Shown piece by piece: positions 1 to 8,256 of a stretch of DNA of 25,751 bases (position 1 is its first letter; the number at the start of each line of letters is the position of its first letter). Position numbers and translations under genes: made by a program. The notes under the pieces were generated by a model. It saw only the letters and a program-made list of their open reading frames with translations, searched no databases and was not told the DNA's origin. The stretch comes from a virus, in IMG/VR virus record IMGVR_UViG_3300032053_000460, positions 1 to 25,751 of that record; one strand, 5' to 3'.

Positions 1-608
1 CCAAATTGTTCAATAAAATTATCATCATCTAATTGAAAAAATGTAAAAAATGGAACCTGATTAAAATCCCATACAGCAGTAGAAAGAAATGTTACTAACA
101 TATCGATTGAGAAAATATCACAGTCAACATAAACAGTATTCCCATAGGTATCGGTAGATTTTGCTTTACCAGAACTATTTAATCTTGCCTTAAGAGATTT
201 AAGAAGTTTATTTATATTTTTAATAGCAGCTTGTGAATATTGAAATCCAGGATCATCTCCAAGATGAACATAGCCGTCTGAATTGGTGGCGGGGACCTGT
301 GTATGTAATACAATAAAATCAAAATTAGTTTCTACGCGAAATCCATTGATGTATCCCACCCAGATATCATTAAAAACTCCATAAGGTCCATTAATAGGAA
401 CTGTATAAATAAAAGAATACTTGCCCGTGCCAACTTTTGCCACTCCAGCAGAGGTTGGAGATAATGCCACTAAGCCGCTTGGTTGAATAATAGAAATTGT
501 AGGGAAAGAATCGGTATCAACCGGGACTCCCGAAGTATTTTTAAATTGTATAGTTAAATTAACCTGATCTGTGACATCGATTAATTCGCCTCGCGCTTTG
601 ATTGCCAT
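1..608 (-). CDS. Virion structural protein with N-terminal beta (Ig-like) domain, 3' end cut by window edge
   Basis: The gene begins at the ATG at 608 and stays open for 202 codons to the left edge, so its C-terminus is missing. An AGGA ribosome-binding site lies about 8 bases upstream, and the start directly abuts the stop of the gene at 611. The first 105 or so residues look like a beta-sandwich (ELIDVTDQVNLTIQF, then KYSFIYTVP). The next part is helical and basic (AAIKNINKLLKSLKARL), followed by a Tyr/Asp segment (NTVYVDCDIFS). This resembles uncharacterised phage tail or baseplate-associated proteins in which an Ig-like domain precedes a helical region, but I cannot name the family. It carries one DGY motif, at residues 111-113. 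A structural role is inferred from context and composition only. Confidence 0.7.
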   Translation of the reverse strand, partial: MAIKARGELIDVTDQVNLTIQFKNTSGVPVDTDSFPTISIIQPSGLVALSPTSAGVAKVGTGKYSFIYTVPINGPYGVFNDIWVGYINGFRVETNFDFIVLHTQVPATNSDGYVHLGDDPGFQYSQAAIKNINKLLKSLKARLNSSGKAKSTDTYGNTVYVDCDIFSIDMLVTFLSTAVWDFNQVPFFTFFQLDDDNFIEQF

Positions 609-610
609 AT

Positions 611-970
611 TTATCCTATAGTGGTGCCAAAGTTACCGAATGGCGCCGTAACTATTATTTGCCACAATTTATTTAGATAGCTTGCGGGATTAGATCCTGG
701 TATTCGATAATATCCATCCACTGCATAACTTCCAACAGCTGAAGCGGTAACTGGCAGAGTAAATTGGAAAAAATATAATCCAACATCCAATTTAATCATA
801 TTTTGAGGAAATCCGGTAGCTAAAGATAAATCGGGAAAAATAACTCTTGTGATAAAAGGGTATCCATCGGGAAAGGTATAGCCATCAGCGCGCATGCCAT
901 AGCCATCTAAAGTTTCTAGAAAAACTGTAGCTTTTTGTCCTGGAAAGTAATAAAGTTCTGTAGCGCCCAT
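611..970 (-). CDS. Small beta-rich structural protein with four DGY motifs
   Basis: This 119-residue protein starts at an ATG preceded by a strong AAAGGAG site. It is predominantly beta (YYFPGQKATVFLETL near the N-terminus; LDVGLYFFQFTLP in the middle; LWQIIVTAPFGNF at the end) and looks like one Ig-like or fibronectin-like sandwich of the kind found in phage baseplate and tail accessory proteins. There is no signal peptide or membrane segment. It lies between the 20-residue-repeat protein and the Ig-like protein at the left edge, with almost no intergenic space, consistent with one late operon. Four DGY tripeptides in 119 residues (LDGYGM, ADGYTF and PDGYPF within about 15 residues, plus VDGYYR) make it the most DGY-dense gene in the window. 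The exact function is unknown. Confidence 0.75.
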   Translation of the reverse strand: MGATELYYFPGQKATVFLETLDGYGMRADGYTFPDGYPFITRVIFPDLSLATGFPQNMIKLDVGLYFFQFTLPVTASAVGSYAVDGYYRIPGSNPASYLNKLWQIIVTAPFGNFGTTIG

Positions 971-992
971 TGGTCTCCTTTTATTATACTAT

Positions 993-2126
993 TTAATGCA
1001 CTTTTATATGTGAACTAACTAATGGAAAAGAAGGATGAGGTGGATGGTCTACAAATTCGCTTCCTTCAGCTATTGGAACATCTACTGGGGGCACTGGTTG
1101 GGGTGGAATAGGTAAAGGAGGTGGCGGTGGAGCCATATGTCTTAATAATAAAGAAGTAGCGGAGGTATGTACAGAAACATGTGAGGACATAATAGAATTG
1201 TTAATTGGAACAAAGGGAGGCGGGTGAACTATTGATGGAGGCGGGATATGATGCAATGGAAAAGAGGCGTGAGGCGGGTCATCAACGAAATCAGTCCCTT
1301 CAATTAAGTTAAGTGGATTAAGAATAGCTTTATCTTGAAGAAAATTTACCAATCTAGCTAAAATAGATGAAGTTCCATTTAGATTTGCATAAATAAATGA
1401 ATATCCTACTAATAAATCTCCAGCACCATTAATAGTGGCACTAATATCAGCAATTCCCATTAGATTACTAGTAATGGTAGATGTGCCATTAATTAAAGTA
1501 GCTAAATTAAAAATTCCTGTGATGTTTGAATTTATACTTGAAACTCCGTCAATAGTAGCAACACACATACCACTACCAACTAATAAAGAAAAAATAGTAG
1601 CTATACCATCAGTAGTGCTAGATAATATCCCATTAGCTTTTAATGCTGCTATTATAGAAGATGTGCCATTAGCCGTACTAGATAAAAATCCGGTAGCTTC
1701 TAATAAAGCAGAAATAGTAGCAACATTATTTATAGTTGAATTTAGTTGTCCACTTGCTTGAATAGATGCTAAAATATCTGCAGTTCCATTAACAGTTGCA
1801 ATAAGTTCACCGGCTCCTAATAAGGTTCCTGAAATAGTAGCTGTACCATTTATTGTATTAGATAGAGTGCCAATACCATCTATAATGGCAAAAATAGAAG
1901 TAGTACTATTTATAGTTGAATTTAATTGTCCCTCTGCTTGTAATAATGCGTTGATAGTAGAAATACCATCTGTTTGTGAAGATAATGCTCCATCAGCAAC
2001 TAATGACGCAGAAATTGTAGCTGTTCCATTAATAGTTGCGCTTATTAATGAGACTGAAGATAAAATTCCCAGCTCAATATTACCTAGTTTACTATCTGCT
2101 ATTCCAAGTTGCCCAACAAATGACAT
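993..2126 (-). CDS. Tandem 20-residue repeat protein with Pro/His-rich C-terminal tail (probable tail fibre or adhesin-like protein)
   Basis: A 377-residue protein. Residues about 27-262 form roughly eleven head-to-tail repeats of 20 residues with a core like LxSTINGTATISAxLxAxG, a periodicity typical of beta-solenoid or fibrous phage tail proteins. The C-terminal third is quite different: rich in Pro and His, with runs such as APPPPPLPIPP. It contains a duplicated segment, EGTDFVDDPPHASFPL and EGSEFVDHPPHPSFPL, each followed at a distance by SSHxxVH, the second at the very C-terminus. The start ATG overlaps the upstream stop (TAATG) and has a GGAG site, so the two genes are probably translationally coupled. 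It has Ser/Thr/Asn-rich repeats and no DGY. A tail-fibre role is inferred from repeat architecture and neighbours; the family is not recognised. Confidence 0.7.
   Translation of the reverse strand: MSFVGQLGIADSKLGNIELGILSSVSLISATINGTATISASLVADGALSSQTDGISTINALLQAEGQLNSTINSTTSIFAIIDGIGTLSNTINGTATISGTLLGAGELIATVNGTADILASIQASGQLNSTINNVATISALLEATGFLSSTANGTSSIIAALKANGILSSTTDGIATIFSLLVGSGMCVATIDGVSSINSNITGIFNLATLINGTSTITSNLMGIADISATINGAGDLLVGYSFIYANLNGTSSILARLVNFLQDKAILNPLNLIEGTDFVDDPPHASFPLHHIPPPSIVHPPPFVPINNSIMSSHVSVHTSATSLLLRHMAPPPPPLPIPPQPVPPVDVPIAEGSEFVDHPPHPSFPLVSSHIKVH
1341..2048 (-). repeat. About eleven tandem 60-bp (20-codon) degenerate repeats inside a coding sequence
   Basis: Each unit encodes a variant of LxSTINGTATISAxLxAxG. 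The units keep a 20-residue register (the first is 21) but are diverged at DNA level, so this is an old protein repeat rather than a recent microsatellite expansion. The last unit decays into GAGDLLVGYSFIYA before a partial NLNGTSSIL unit. Confidence 0.8.
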
Positions 2127-2668
2127 TAAAATACTCCAAGAACAACTAATGTATTAGTAAATGTTACTCCGGTAGATAATAGTGGGGCGTTAGTAAGTGA
2201 AACATCAAAGCCTAACCAATAACTTCTTGATCCGGTTGTATCATAACACGCCAACAAATATCTCGTAGTAATAGCTGTTACTTTAAGTAAAGTAGTTTTA
2301 GTTTCTAAATAAGAAATTCCACGATCTGAAATAACTTCATTTGCATTACTGCCTAATCTTGCAATATTAGTTTGTCTATTTCTTCTCGCAGATGAGTCGG
2401 ATAATTCCGTAATAGTATACGCTAAAGAATTGCTAAAATAACTGGTTCCAATACTTGAACTTGTTTCATTGGCTGCTAAACCTGCTGGAGATAATATATT
2501 TTTTCTTGCAACTGATGAAAACCCGTTATCAGTACTCGCAAATGCTAAACTAAAAGTATTAATATAAGATTCTCCAGATATACCTCTTGGAGATAATCCT
2601 GCCGTTTGACCAATAGTTGATGCTTCTGATCCATTTGCTCGTCGCTGTGATGCTCCCTGATCAGCCAT
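2126..2668 (-). CDS. Uncharacterised virion-type protein with three imperfect internal repeats
   Basis: A 180-residue protein starting at an ATG with an AGGA site. Three imperfect repeats of about 40 residues are visible, each with Arg-rich, Asn/Gly and SxGxSY-type elements: SPRGISGESYINT, SPAGLAANETSSSIGTSY and a unit ending ISDRGISYLET. The C-terminus is beta-rich and hydrophobic (YWLGFDVSLTNAPLL, then TLVVLGVF), as in many phage tail adaptor or fibre tip domains. It has no DGY motif, no membrane segment and no cysteine pair. It ends by overlapping the start of the repeat protein at 2126 and begins 10 bases after the gene at 2678. I do not recognise the family. A structural role rests on its position in the late cluster. 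Confidence 0.6.
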   Translation of the reverse strand: MADQGASQRRANGSEASTIGQTAGLSPRGISGESYINTFSLAFASTDNGFSSVARKNILSPAGLAANETSSSIGTSYFSNSLAYTITELSDSSARRNRQTNIARLGSNANEVISDRGISYLETKTTLLKVTAITTRYLLACYDTTGSRSYWLGFDVSLTNAPLLSTGVTFTNTLVVLGVF

Positions 2669-2677
2669 TATTTATCC

Positions 2678-4807
2678 TTATGAATTGGTTGGAGTAGTGA
2701 TTCCATCCCAAGGTCCAGCCACCAAAGCTAATCCAAGTGAAGATAATTGAATCCATCTTTTTGTATCATAAGTATCGGTGCCACCGCCACTATTTACAAA
2801 ATATAGCCAACGACACGTTCCCTTTCGTATTTTTTGATTTAATTGTGTTGATACGATCCATAATGGCTCTCTAACTGCAGTATTTACTGGTGCAGTTGCA
2901 ACACGATCTACTGTTCCAGAATTTAAGTTTAGAAGAGATGTAGTACTATATTGTCCTAACATTGCTCCCTGAAATTCTTGAAAAGTATCATTAGTTGAAA
3001 ATCCTCTACGTCTCCAACCACGATATGGTGTAAAATTTATAATCGCAGTTAACCCTGCATTCCATGTATCTGCTGAAGCATAACTAGCTGTAGCTGCCGT
3101 GCGATTTGAGACATAGTTTACGTTATTTTGAGCCATATGAACATATGGATCAATATCTCCATCCTCACTATCATCGCATCTTTGATATGCTGAACCAACA
3201 AATGATGTAGGTGCATTAATTGGTGTCCCTAAAGCTAAAATATAGCTTCCATCTTGAGATATATTAGCATCTTCAATATTATTAGCACACATTACTTGTG
3301 CAACACCATAAGAAGTAGTTGTGGTACCAATCCAGTTTCCAGAGGTAGTAGTTACGGCACCAGGACCTCCAGTTCCAACAATAGTATAAGTTCCAGTGGT
3401 AGGAAATCCATTTGTTAATGGGTTTCCGCCTGATTGTCCTCCAGGACAAATATTAGCAGTACAGGTCGCTAATGCAGCCATAGTAGAAAAACGACCTTGC
3501 ACAGAAGTGGTGGTTGCCTCATTAACAGAATCAATTATTTGAAAATAAGCATGTCCAAGAGCGATAGTATTTTTCCATATAACTATTTCTCTAACAAATT
3601 CAAGTGGCGTTCCTGTTGGAGTAACAGTGGCTCCAGAATATGTCCCAGTAATAATATTAGATGAACTCCATCCTCTAACAGCGGCGCCAGTACCACTAAC
3701 ACGAGGAGCAACCACAATGTAACCTAATGAGGTATCTGGATCTGTTAATACTCCTAATAATTCGCCAGTAGCTCCGGTTGTGGTTTGCGTGACATTTTCT
3801 CCACGTATAAATGATATAGTTGGTACAACGTTTCCAATAGGAATTCTCATAGTAGATGGACCCTCGGCACACCACCATGCACCGACCTGAAAAGCGCCCG
3901 TAATAGATGTTGGCATGACATCTGTTACTGAACTTTTTTCAGTCCACGTTGCTGTTCCTGGAGTTGTCTCCGCAACCGCCGTAGGATTTTCTATTTCTAT
4001 GGAAGTGGCTGAAATGAATTTAGTAATCAACCAAGTTCCATTATTTGCTGCATTAGTAGCACCGGTAATAGTTAGTAAATGCCCAGGAGAAGTGGTTGCA
4101 AAATCAGTTAATCCAGTTAATGTTACTCTTCCACTTTTTGCTGTTGTTGTTGGAGTGCCAATTGTAAATGCAGCGGTAGCTGTTTGTGCTCCAACTTGAA
4201 CGCCGGCACCCCACTTATCATTAGATGGATTGCCTGTAGTTTCTTTTAATCCAAAGAAAACGCTGCCACCAGTAGTCATAGTTCCAGTACCACCAGTACA
4301 GCTTAAAAATTGACTAGCGTTTGTACTTAAATAAGATACTGTCTGTGTGCCAGTACTAGTTACTACTGATATAGTTCCAGACGTTGCAAAACCTGTAGTA
4401 GATGCTACGATAACAGTTGCAGCAGTTACTGCATTACCTGTGGACATAGTACCAGTACCACCCGTACAGCCTGTAAAAGTATTTAATGTTGTTCCAGTAT
4501 ATGTAACTGTTTGTGTACCTGCTCCGGTAACTACAAAAATAGTTCCACTTGTTGAAAATCCAGTAGTGGCAGCAACGTTAATAGTACCAGTAGGAAGAGC
4601 TACACCATTAGAGGCAAGCGCAATTGTTGTGGCTTGTGAAAGAACAGTAGCATTAGATGCTGCGGCAATAGTCGTAATAGAATATCCATCTGATGATGCT
4701 TTATATCTCCATCCAGCAGCTTTTAAACCTCTGGTAAGGCGCCATTGTGCACTCCAAATATCTGTATTGGTAGTAAGGGTAGAGTTTGGTATTGTAATAT
4801 TTGGCAT
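2678..4807 (-). CDS. Large virion or tail protein, paralogue of the gene just upstream, with an inserted duplicated beta module
   Basis: A 709-residue protein of Gly/Thr/Ser-rich beta composition. It matches the 657-residue product of 4811-6784 through most of its length: N-terminus (LKAAGWRYKAS versus LLAAGWKYKAS), centre (GENVTQTTTGATGE in both) and C-terminus (GWRRRGFS, FQEFQGAMLG, GPWDG). It differs by an insertion of about 125 residues after KASSDGY. The insertion holds two copies of a TGFxTSGTIxVVTxxGTQTVxY...CTGGTGTMxTG unit, a module type common in phage receptor-binding proteins. A module with NNGTWLITKFISATS follows and is shared with other genes here. The start ATG lies 4 bases before the upstream gene's stop boundary, so the two are coupled. 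It has one DGY, at the left junction of the insertion. Its exact role in the virion is unknown. Confidence 0.75.
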   Translation of the reverse strand: MPNITIPNSTLTTNTDIWSAQWRLTRGLKAAGWRYKASSDGYSITTIAAASNATVLSQATTIALASNGVALPTGTINVAATTGFSTSGTIFVVTGAGTQTVTYTGTTLNTFTGCTGGTGTMSTGNAVTAATVIVASTTGFATSGTISVVTSTGTQTVSYLSTNASQFLSCTGGTGTMTTGGSVFFGLKETTGNPSNDKWGAGVQVGAQTATAAFTIGTPTTTAKSGRVTLTGLTDFATTSPGHLLTITGATNAANNGTWLITKFISATSIEIENPTAVAETTPGTATWTEKSSVTDVMPTSITGAFQVGAWWCAEGPSTMRIPIGNVVPTISFIRGENVTQTTTGATGELLGVLTDPDTSLGYIVVAPRVSGTGAAVRGWSSSNIITGTYSGATVTPTGTPLEFVREIVIWKNTIALGHAYFQIIDSVNEATTTSVQGRFSTMAALATCTANICPGGQSGGNPLTNGFPTTGTYTIVGTGGPGAVTTTSGNWIGTTTTSYGVAQVMCANNIEDANISQDGSYILALGTPINAPTSFVGSAYQRCDDSEDGDIDPYVHMAQNNVNYVSNRTAATASYASADTWNAGLTAIINFTPYRGWRRRGFSTNDTFQEFQGAMLGQYSTTSLLNLNSGTVDRVATAPVNTAVREPLWIVSTQLNQKIRKGTCRWLYFVNSGGGTDTYDTKRWIQLSSLGLALVAGPWDGITTPTNS

Positions 4808-4810
4808 ATT

Positions 4811-6784
4811 TTATCCGTTAGGTGCAGGGATACCATTCCATGGTCCGACTATCCATGGTCCTGAGGCTGGGTTTGAAGCTGCTGCAAAATAAAGACCATT
4901 ACCATATAATGCTCCATTTACCGCCGCTTGAATAGAGAAAATCCATCTAAGAGATCCTTTTCGCATTTTTGATGCTGTCTGAGCGGAAGCTATCCATATT
5001 TGAGAGCGAACAAGAATAGGAATAGTAGTATTTATTACACAAGCTAATCTATCTGGATTTCCAGTTATTATACCGTCTAGTGCTGTAGTATTTGTAGCTC
5101 CTAAACAAAATCCACCAAATTCTTGGAATGCATCTGCTGATGCCATGCCTCTACGCCTCCAACCTCGATAATGAGTTGAAGTGCTATTTAAAACGCTATT
5201 ATGGCAATAATCAAGAGAGGAAGCAAAACACGTGGCAAGAGCTGTTCTGCTTGCAAGGTACGCACCGGTATTAATCGGAGAAATAACTATATATGGATCT
5301 ACATCTCCATCTTCTGAATTTTCACAAAAATTCCAACCTATAATAGTGCATGCGCCACCAGTAGAGTTGCCGGCATGCCCAAAAATAATATTCCAAGTGC
5401 CATCTTCAGAAATTCCGGATGTACCTATACAATTAGCGACTGGAATTTGAAAGTTTCCATACGCGGCAGCCGAATTTGCCCCATGCCAGTTCGCCGGACC
5501 GGTAGTTGATAAATTGGAACCGCCCGTTCCCAAAATAACAAAAGTGCCTGGTATAGGAAAAGTTCCTGTAGGTCCGCCAGGAGCTAATATATTTGTTACC
5601 GCAGCATTTGTTGCAAGTACAGAAAATCTAGATGCACTTTCACCAGCTGCATCAACACATTGAGCAAAAATATGTCCAAGTAATAAGTTTGTAGAACCTT
5701 TCCATAAAACAAGTTCACGAACAAATTCAATAGCAGTTCCTGATTGAGTAATAGTAGCTCCAGAAAGACCGCCAGTTATAATATTGCCTGTAGCCCAGCC
5801 TCTAACACCACCACCAGTTCCATTTAGTCTTGGCTGTACAACTAAATATCCAAGTCCTCCAGAAGTATCCACCACAACTCCAATAACCTCGCCAGTTGCT
5901 CCGGTAGTAGTTTGAGTAATATTTTCTCCCTTGAAAAAAGTTCCAGTTGGAGTATTAGTATTAAGTGGTATTTTTAATGTTGATGATCCTTGAAGATTAA
6001 TCCAATGTCCAGATGTCGCTGCTCCCAAAGTAGCAATAGGATATACTTGCTCCATTGGATTTGATTCTGCCCAAATAATAGATCCATTATTGGCATCAGA
6101 AACTGCAGCAGAATTTTCAATCTCAACACTGGTTGCACTTATTATTCTTGTAATAAGAAAAGTTCCATTGTTCGCACCAGTAGCTGCTCCAATAATTATA
6201 AGTCTGTTCCCTTGTGAACCGCGAGAGCCAGTTACAGGGGTTGTATTAACTAAAGACATTCCAGTAAGACCAGTAATAATTGCTCGCCCAGGCGTTGCTC
6301 CTGCGGTGCCGGCTGCGGCAATTGAAGCTACTGCCCCGCCATGCATCTCTGACCATAAAGTAGTTGTAGTTCCAGTCTCTGCAATAGCATTAGGGTTCCA
6401 AATTGAAACGGTAGTTCCTGTTTGTGCAGTAATTCTAAATGCACCATTATTTCTTGCGTTTAAGTATTTGCTTAGAACAAGAAAACGACCAACAGAATTG
6501 GCTACAAATCCAGTAACACCAGTAACAATAGATATATTACTGCTTGGAGCGCCAATAGTTGCAGTAGTTCCTGTTTGAGATCCTACTTGATTAAGATTTA
6601 CTCCTCCACCAATTGCCCATGTATCATTAGCATGTACTCCGGCACTTTCTTTAGTAGCGACAGCATCACCACTAGCTTTATATTTCCAGCCAGCGGCAAG
6701 TAAAGTACGTGACAATTTCCATATGGCAGTAACGCCATCTTGTGCGGTAGTAGGTTGAACATTATTTGCTTGAACATGAGCCAT
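4811..6784 (-). CDS. Large virion or tail protein, tandem paralogue of the 2678-4807 product
   Basis: A 657-residue protein with an AAAGG site about 10 bases before its ATG. Its order is an AAGWKYKASGD N-terminal domain, two copies of the NNGxFxIT...TxVxIxN beta module (the second with NNGTFLITRIISATS), the GENITQTTTGATGE segment, a Gly-rich centre, and a C-terminal domain with NSEDGDVDPY, GWRRRGMAS, FQEFGGFCLG and GPWNG. The same C-terminal elements appear in the neighbour downstream, so the pair arose by tandem duplication followed by module gain and loss. Unlike its paralogue it has no DGY: the equivalent N-terminal site reads KASGDAVAT. No enzymatic motif is seen. It is probably a fibre, wall or baseplate component, but a precise assignment is not possible from sequence alone. 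Confidence 0.75.
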   Translation of the reverse strand: MAHVQANNVQPTTAQDGVTAIWKLSRTLLAAGWKYKASGDAVATKESAGVHANDTWAIGGGVNLNQVGSQTGTTATIGAPSSNISIVTGVTGFVANSVGRFLVLSKYLNARNNGAFRITAQTGTTVSIWNPNAIAETGTTTTLWSEMHGGAVASIAAAGTAGATPGRAIITGLTGMSLVNTTPVTGSRGSQGNRLIIIGAATGANNGTFLITRIISATSVEIENSAAVSDANNGSIIWAESNPMEQVYPIATLGAATSGHWINLQGSSTLKIPLNTNTPTGTFFKGENITQTTTGATGEVIGVVVDTSGGLGYLVVQPRLNGTGGGVRGWATGNIITGGLSGATITQSGTAIEFVRELVLWKGSTNLLLGHIFAQCVDAAGESASRFSVLATNAAVTNILAPGGPTGTFPIPGTFVILGTGGSNLSTTGPANWHGANSAAAYGNFQIPVANCIGTSGISEDGTWNIIFGHAGNSTGGACTIIGWNFCENSEDGDVDPYIVISPINTGAYLASRTALATCFASSLDYCHNSVLNSTSTHYRGWRRRGMASADAFQEFGGFCLGATNTTALDGIITGNPDRLACVINTTIPILVRSQIWIASAQTASKMRKGSLRWIFSIQAAVNGALYGNGLYFAAASNPASGPWIVGPWNGIPAPNG

Positions 6785-6825
6785 GTTATTATACCTTTAT
6801 ATTACTAAAACTAAAAACCAAAACA

Positions 6826-7686
6826 TTAAGCATATGTGATTAATAACCGTGCATTTATGCAATAAACTTGATCATTTTGATTGCCGCCGTTCATTTTTAA
6901 TTGAACTTCATATTGAGCGCTTGTATCACTACGAATATTTCCGGCAGACGCCCCAACAGTTAAATTAAGTGCGGAGATTGTTGCCAAACTAAGACTAGTA
7001 GAAGTAAGATTTGTGCTTGTTACTAATGTATTGTTAGTAACATCAAATAATTGGACTTCAACTGATGTAGCAGTAATAGTTTTTTGCACATCTGCAAAAA
7101 ATGAAATTGTACGAGCAAGCCCATTTAATGTGGCTGGCCACTTACTAATATCAATACTTCTGCCGCCTACACGTTGAAAAGTAGATAATCCAGTAGATGA
7201 TTGCCCTGATACAAAAGATAATTCTACTGATGAAACCGCGCCGCCAGCAGTTGCTTTGGCATACCAATACCCATCAGTATTATTCCAAGTTAATGCATAA
7301 CCATCTTGAGATGCCCCTAAACTTTGGGTAGCTACAGGATTACCTTTTATTTTAGCAACTGTAGCATTTTCTACTTTACCAGATAAGTCACCACCACCAG
7401 TTATAACTTGATTAACTGCACCTGCAGTTAATATATGAGTAACAGTGGTTAAATCTGCCCAACCAATAGCCGCAGTGCCTTCTTGACCACGCAATACAGT
7501 AAAGGTAGTTCCGCTAACTCCAGTAACTAAAACAATTTCTGCCGTTATTGGACTAATACCAATTAACAAACGAAAATTAGGTAAAGTTGGAAATGTTGCC
7601 GCACTGGTAACCACTAATGTGGTAGCAACATTAGTAATGGCACCATTTAATGTAGAAGATGCATTATTTGCAAACTGTTCAGTCAT
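6826..7686 (-). CDS. Tail-fibre or receptor-binding type protein
   Basis: A 286-residue protein with an AAGGA site and ATG start. The first 80 residues are a module widely seen in phage tail-fibre proteins: NVATTLVVTSAATFP, then EIVLVTGVSGTTFTV and LRGQEGTAA, ending VTHILTAGAVNQ. A short linker with a typical fibre motif follows (QDGYALTWNNTDGYWYAKA, two DGYs). The C-terminal domain is beta-rich (TISFFADVQKTITATSVEV; YCINARLLITYA at the end), consistent with a receptor-binding or jelly-roll-like head. No catalytic motifs are seen. It lies second in the minus-strand unit that starts at 8169. The tail-fibre call comes from the module order. Target and copy number are unknown. Confidence 0.7.
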   Translation of the reverse strand: MTEQFANNASSTLNGAITNVATTLVVTSAATFPTLPNFRLLIGISPITAEIVLVTGVSGTTFTVLRGQEGTAAIGWADLTTVTHILTAGAVNQVITGGGDLSGKVENATVAKIKGNPVATQSLGASQDGYALTWNNTDGYWYAKATAGGAVSSVELSFVSGQSSTGLSTFQRVGGRSIDISKWPATLNGLARTISFFADVQKTITATSVEVQLFDVTNNTLVTSTNLTSTSLSLATISALNLTVGASAGNIRSDTSAQYEVQLKMNGGNQNDQVYCINARLLITYA

Positions 7687-7707
7687 TGCATCCTTCTATT
7701 TTCCGAA

Positions 7708-8169
7708 TTAATCTTCCGTCACGACAAGAGTTCCGGGAGCATAACTTGGCGTAATGTTTTGAGATACTGCTAATGTAGAGGCTAAAGCTCCAGAATATAA
7801 TAATTTACCAGTACCAGTTGATGCTGTTCCAACTCCAACATGAGTTAATGTATTTAATGGAATATTTGATGTGCATTGTGGAAATGTAGCTTGAGCAGCA
7901 TTAGCCGCCGTTGACGGACCCACATTTACTAATGTAACTGTCCATCCACCAGTAGTTCTTACTATAGAAATTCTGGCATAACCCGTATATGTCGCCTCAC
8001 TAGAAGTTTGATCTCCAGCTTCAGTAGGATCTGCTGTATGTAAGCTAACCCAAAGAACTCCTACAGTTCCGGACCCAACAAGACCAGTTGCATCACCAAT
8101 TAAGGACGCGGTCGTGTTATTAAAAACTAATTTTAATAGATCACTCTCCCAAGTATTGCTTTTGCTCAT
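7708..8169 (-). CDS. Small phage tail-type protein (LHTADPTEAG family)
   Basis: A 153-residue protein, first gene of the left-hand minus-strand unit, with an AGGAG site 7 bases before the ATG. The motif VLWVSLHTADPTEAGDQT, followed by EATYTGYARI and VRTTGGWTV, is characteristic of a small tail-protein family I recognise from many phages, often near fibre genes and usually without an assigned function. The rest is Ser/Thr/Gly-rich beta structure ending in TLVVTED. There is no DGY motif. A sigma70-like promoter lies immediately upstream (8193-8221), so this gene probably leads the transcription unit that continues to the left edge. Confidence 0.7.
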   Translation of the reverse strand: MSKSNTWESDLLKLVFNNTTASLIGDATGLVGSGTVGVLWVSLHTADPTEAGDQTSSEATYTGYARISIVRTTGGWTVTLVNVGPSTAANAAQATFPQCTSNIPLNTLTHVGVGTASTGTGKLLYSGALASTLAVSQNITPSYAPGTLVVTED

Positions 8170-8192
8170 AAATATCTCCTAAACGATAATGC

Positions 8193-8221
8193 TACATAAA
8201 TATGCAAATAGTAGTAGTCAA
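8193..8221 (-). promoter_or_regulatory. Sigma70-like promoter for the left-hand minus-strand tail unit
   Basis: Read on the minus strand, TTGACT (8221-8216) is followed after exactly 17 bases by TATGTA (8198-8193). The ATG of the first gene is 24 bases beyond the -10, with an AGGAG site between. It sits in the only divergent gap on this side of the window. Activity is inferred; in such an AT-rich sequence a -10 match alone would be weak, but the -35 and spacing are good. Confidence 0.5.
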
Positions 8222-8242
8222 TTTTTAGTAATATAGCTGCAT

Positions 8243-8253
8243 TATAATATAAT
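8243..8253 (+). promoter_or_regulatory. Overlapping TATAAT boxes just upstream of a plus-strand start
   Basis: Two overlapping perfect TATAAT hexamers (8243-8248 and 8248-8253) lie 4-14 bases before the ATG at 8257. No convincing -35 box is seen at 16-18 bases. A transcript starting about 7 bases after the first box would begin almost at the ATG, and no Shine-Dalgarno sequence is present, so a leaderless message is plausible. Confidence 0.35.
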
Positions 8254-8256
8254 ATT

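Noticed and set aside
3915-6578. Long plus-strand reading frames opposite the two large paralogous genes
   Set aside because: They are antisense shadows of Thr/Val/Gly-rich coding sequence, show hydrophobic low-complexity translations and lack start signals.
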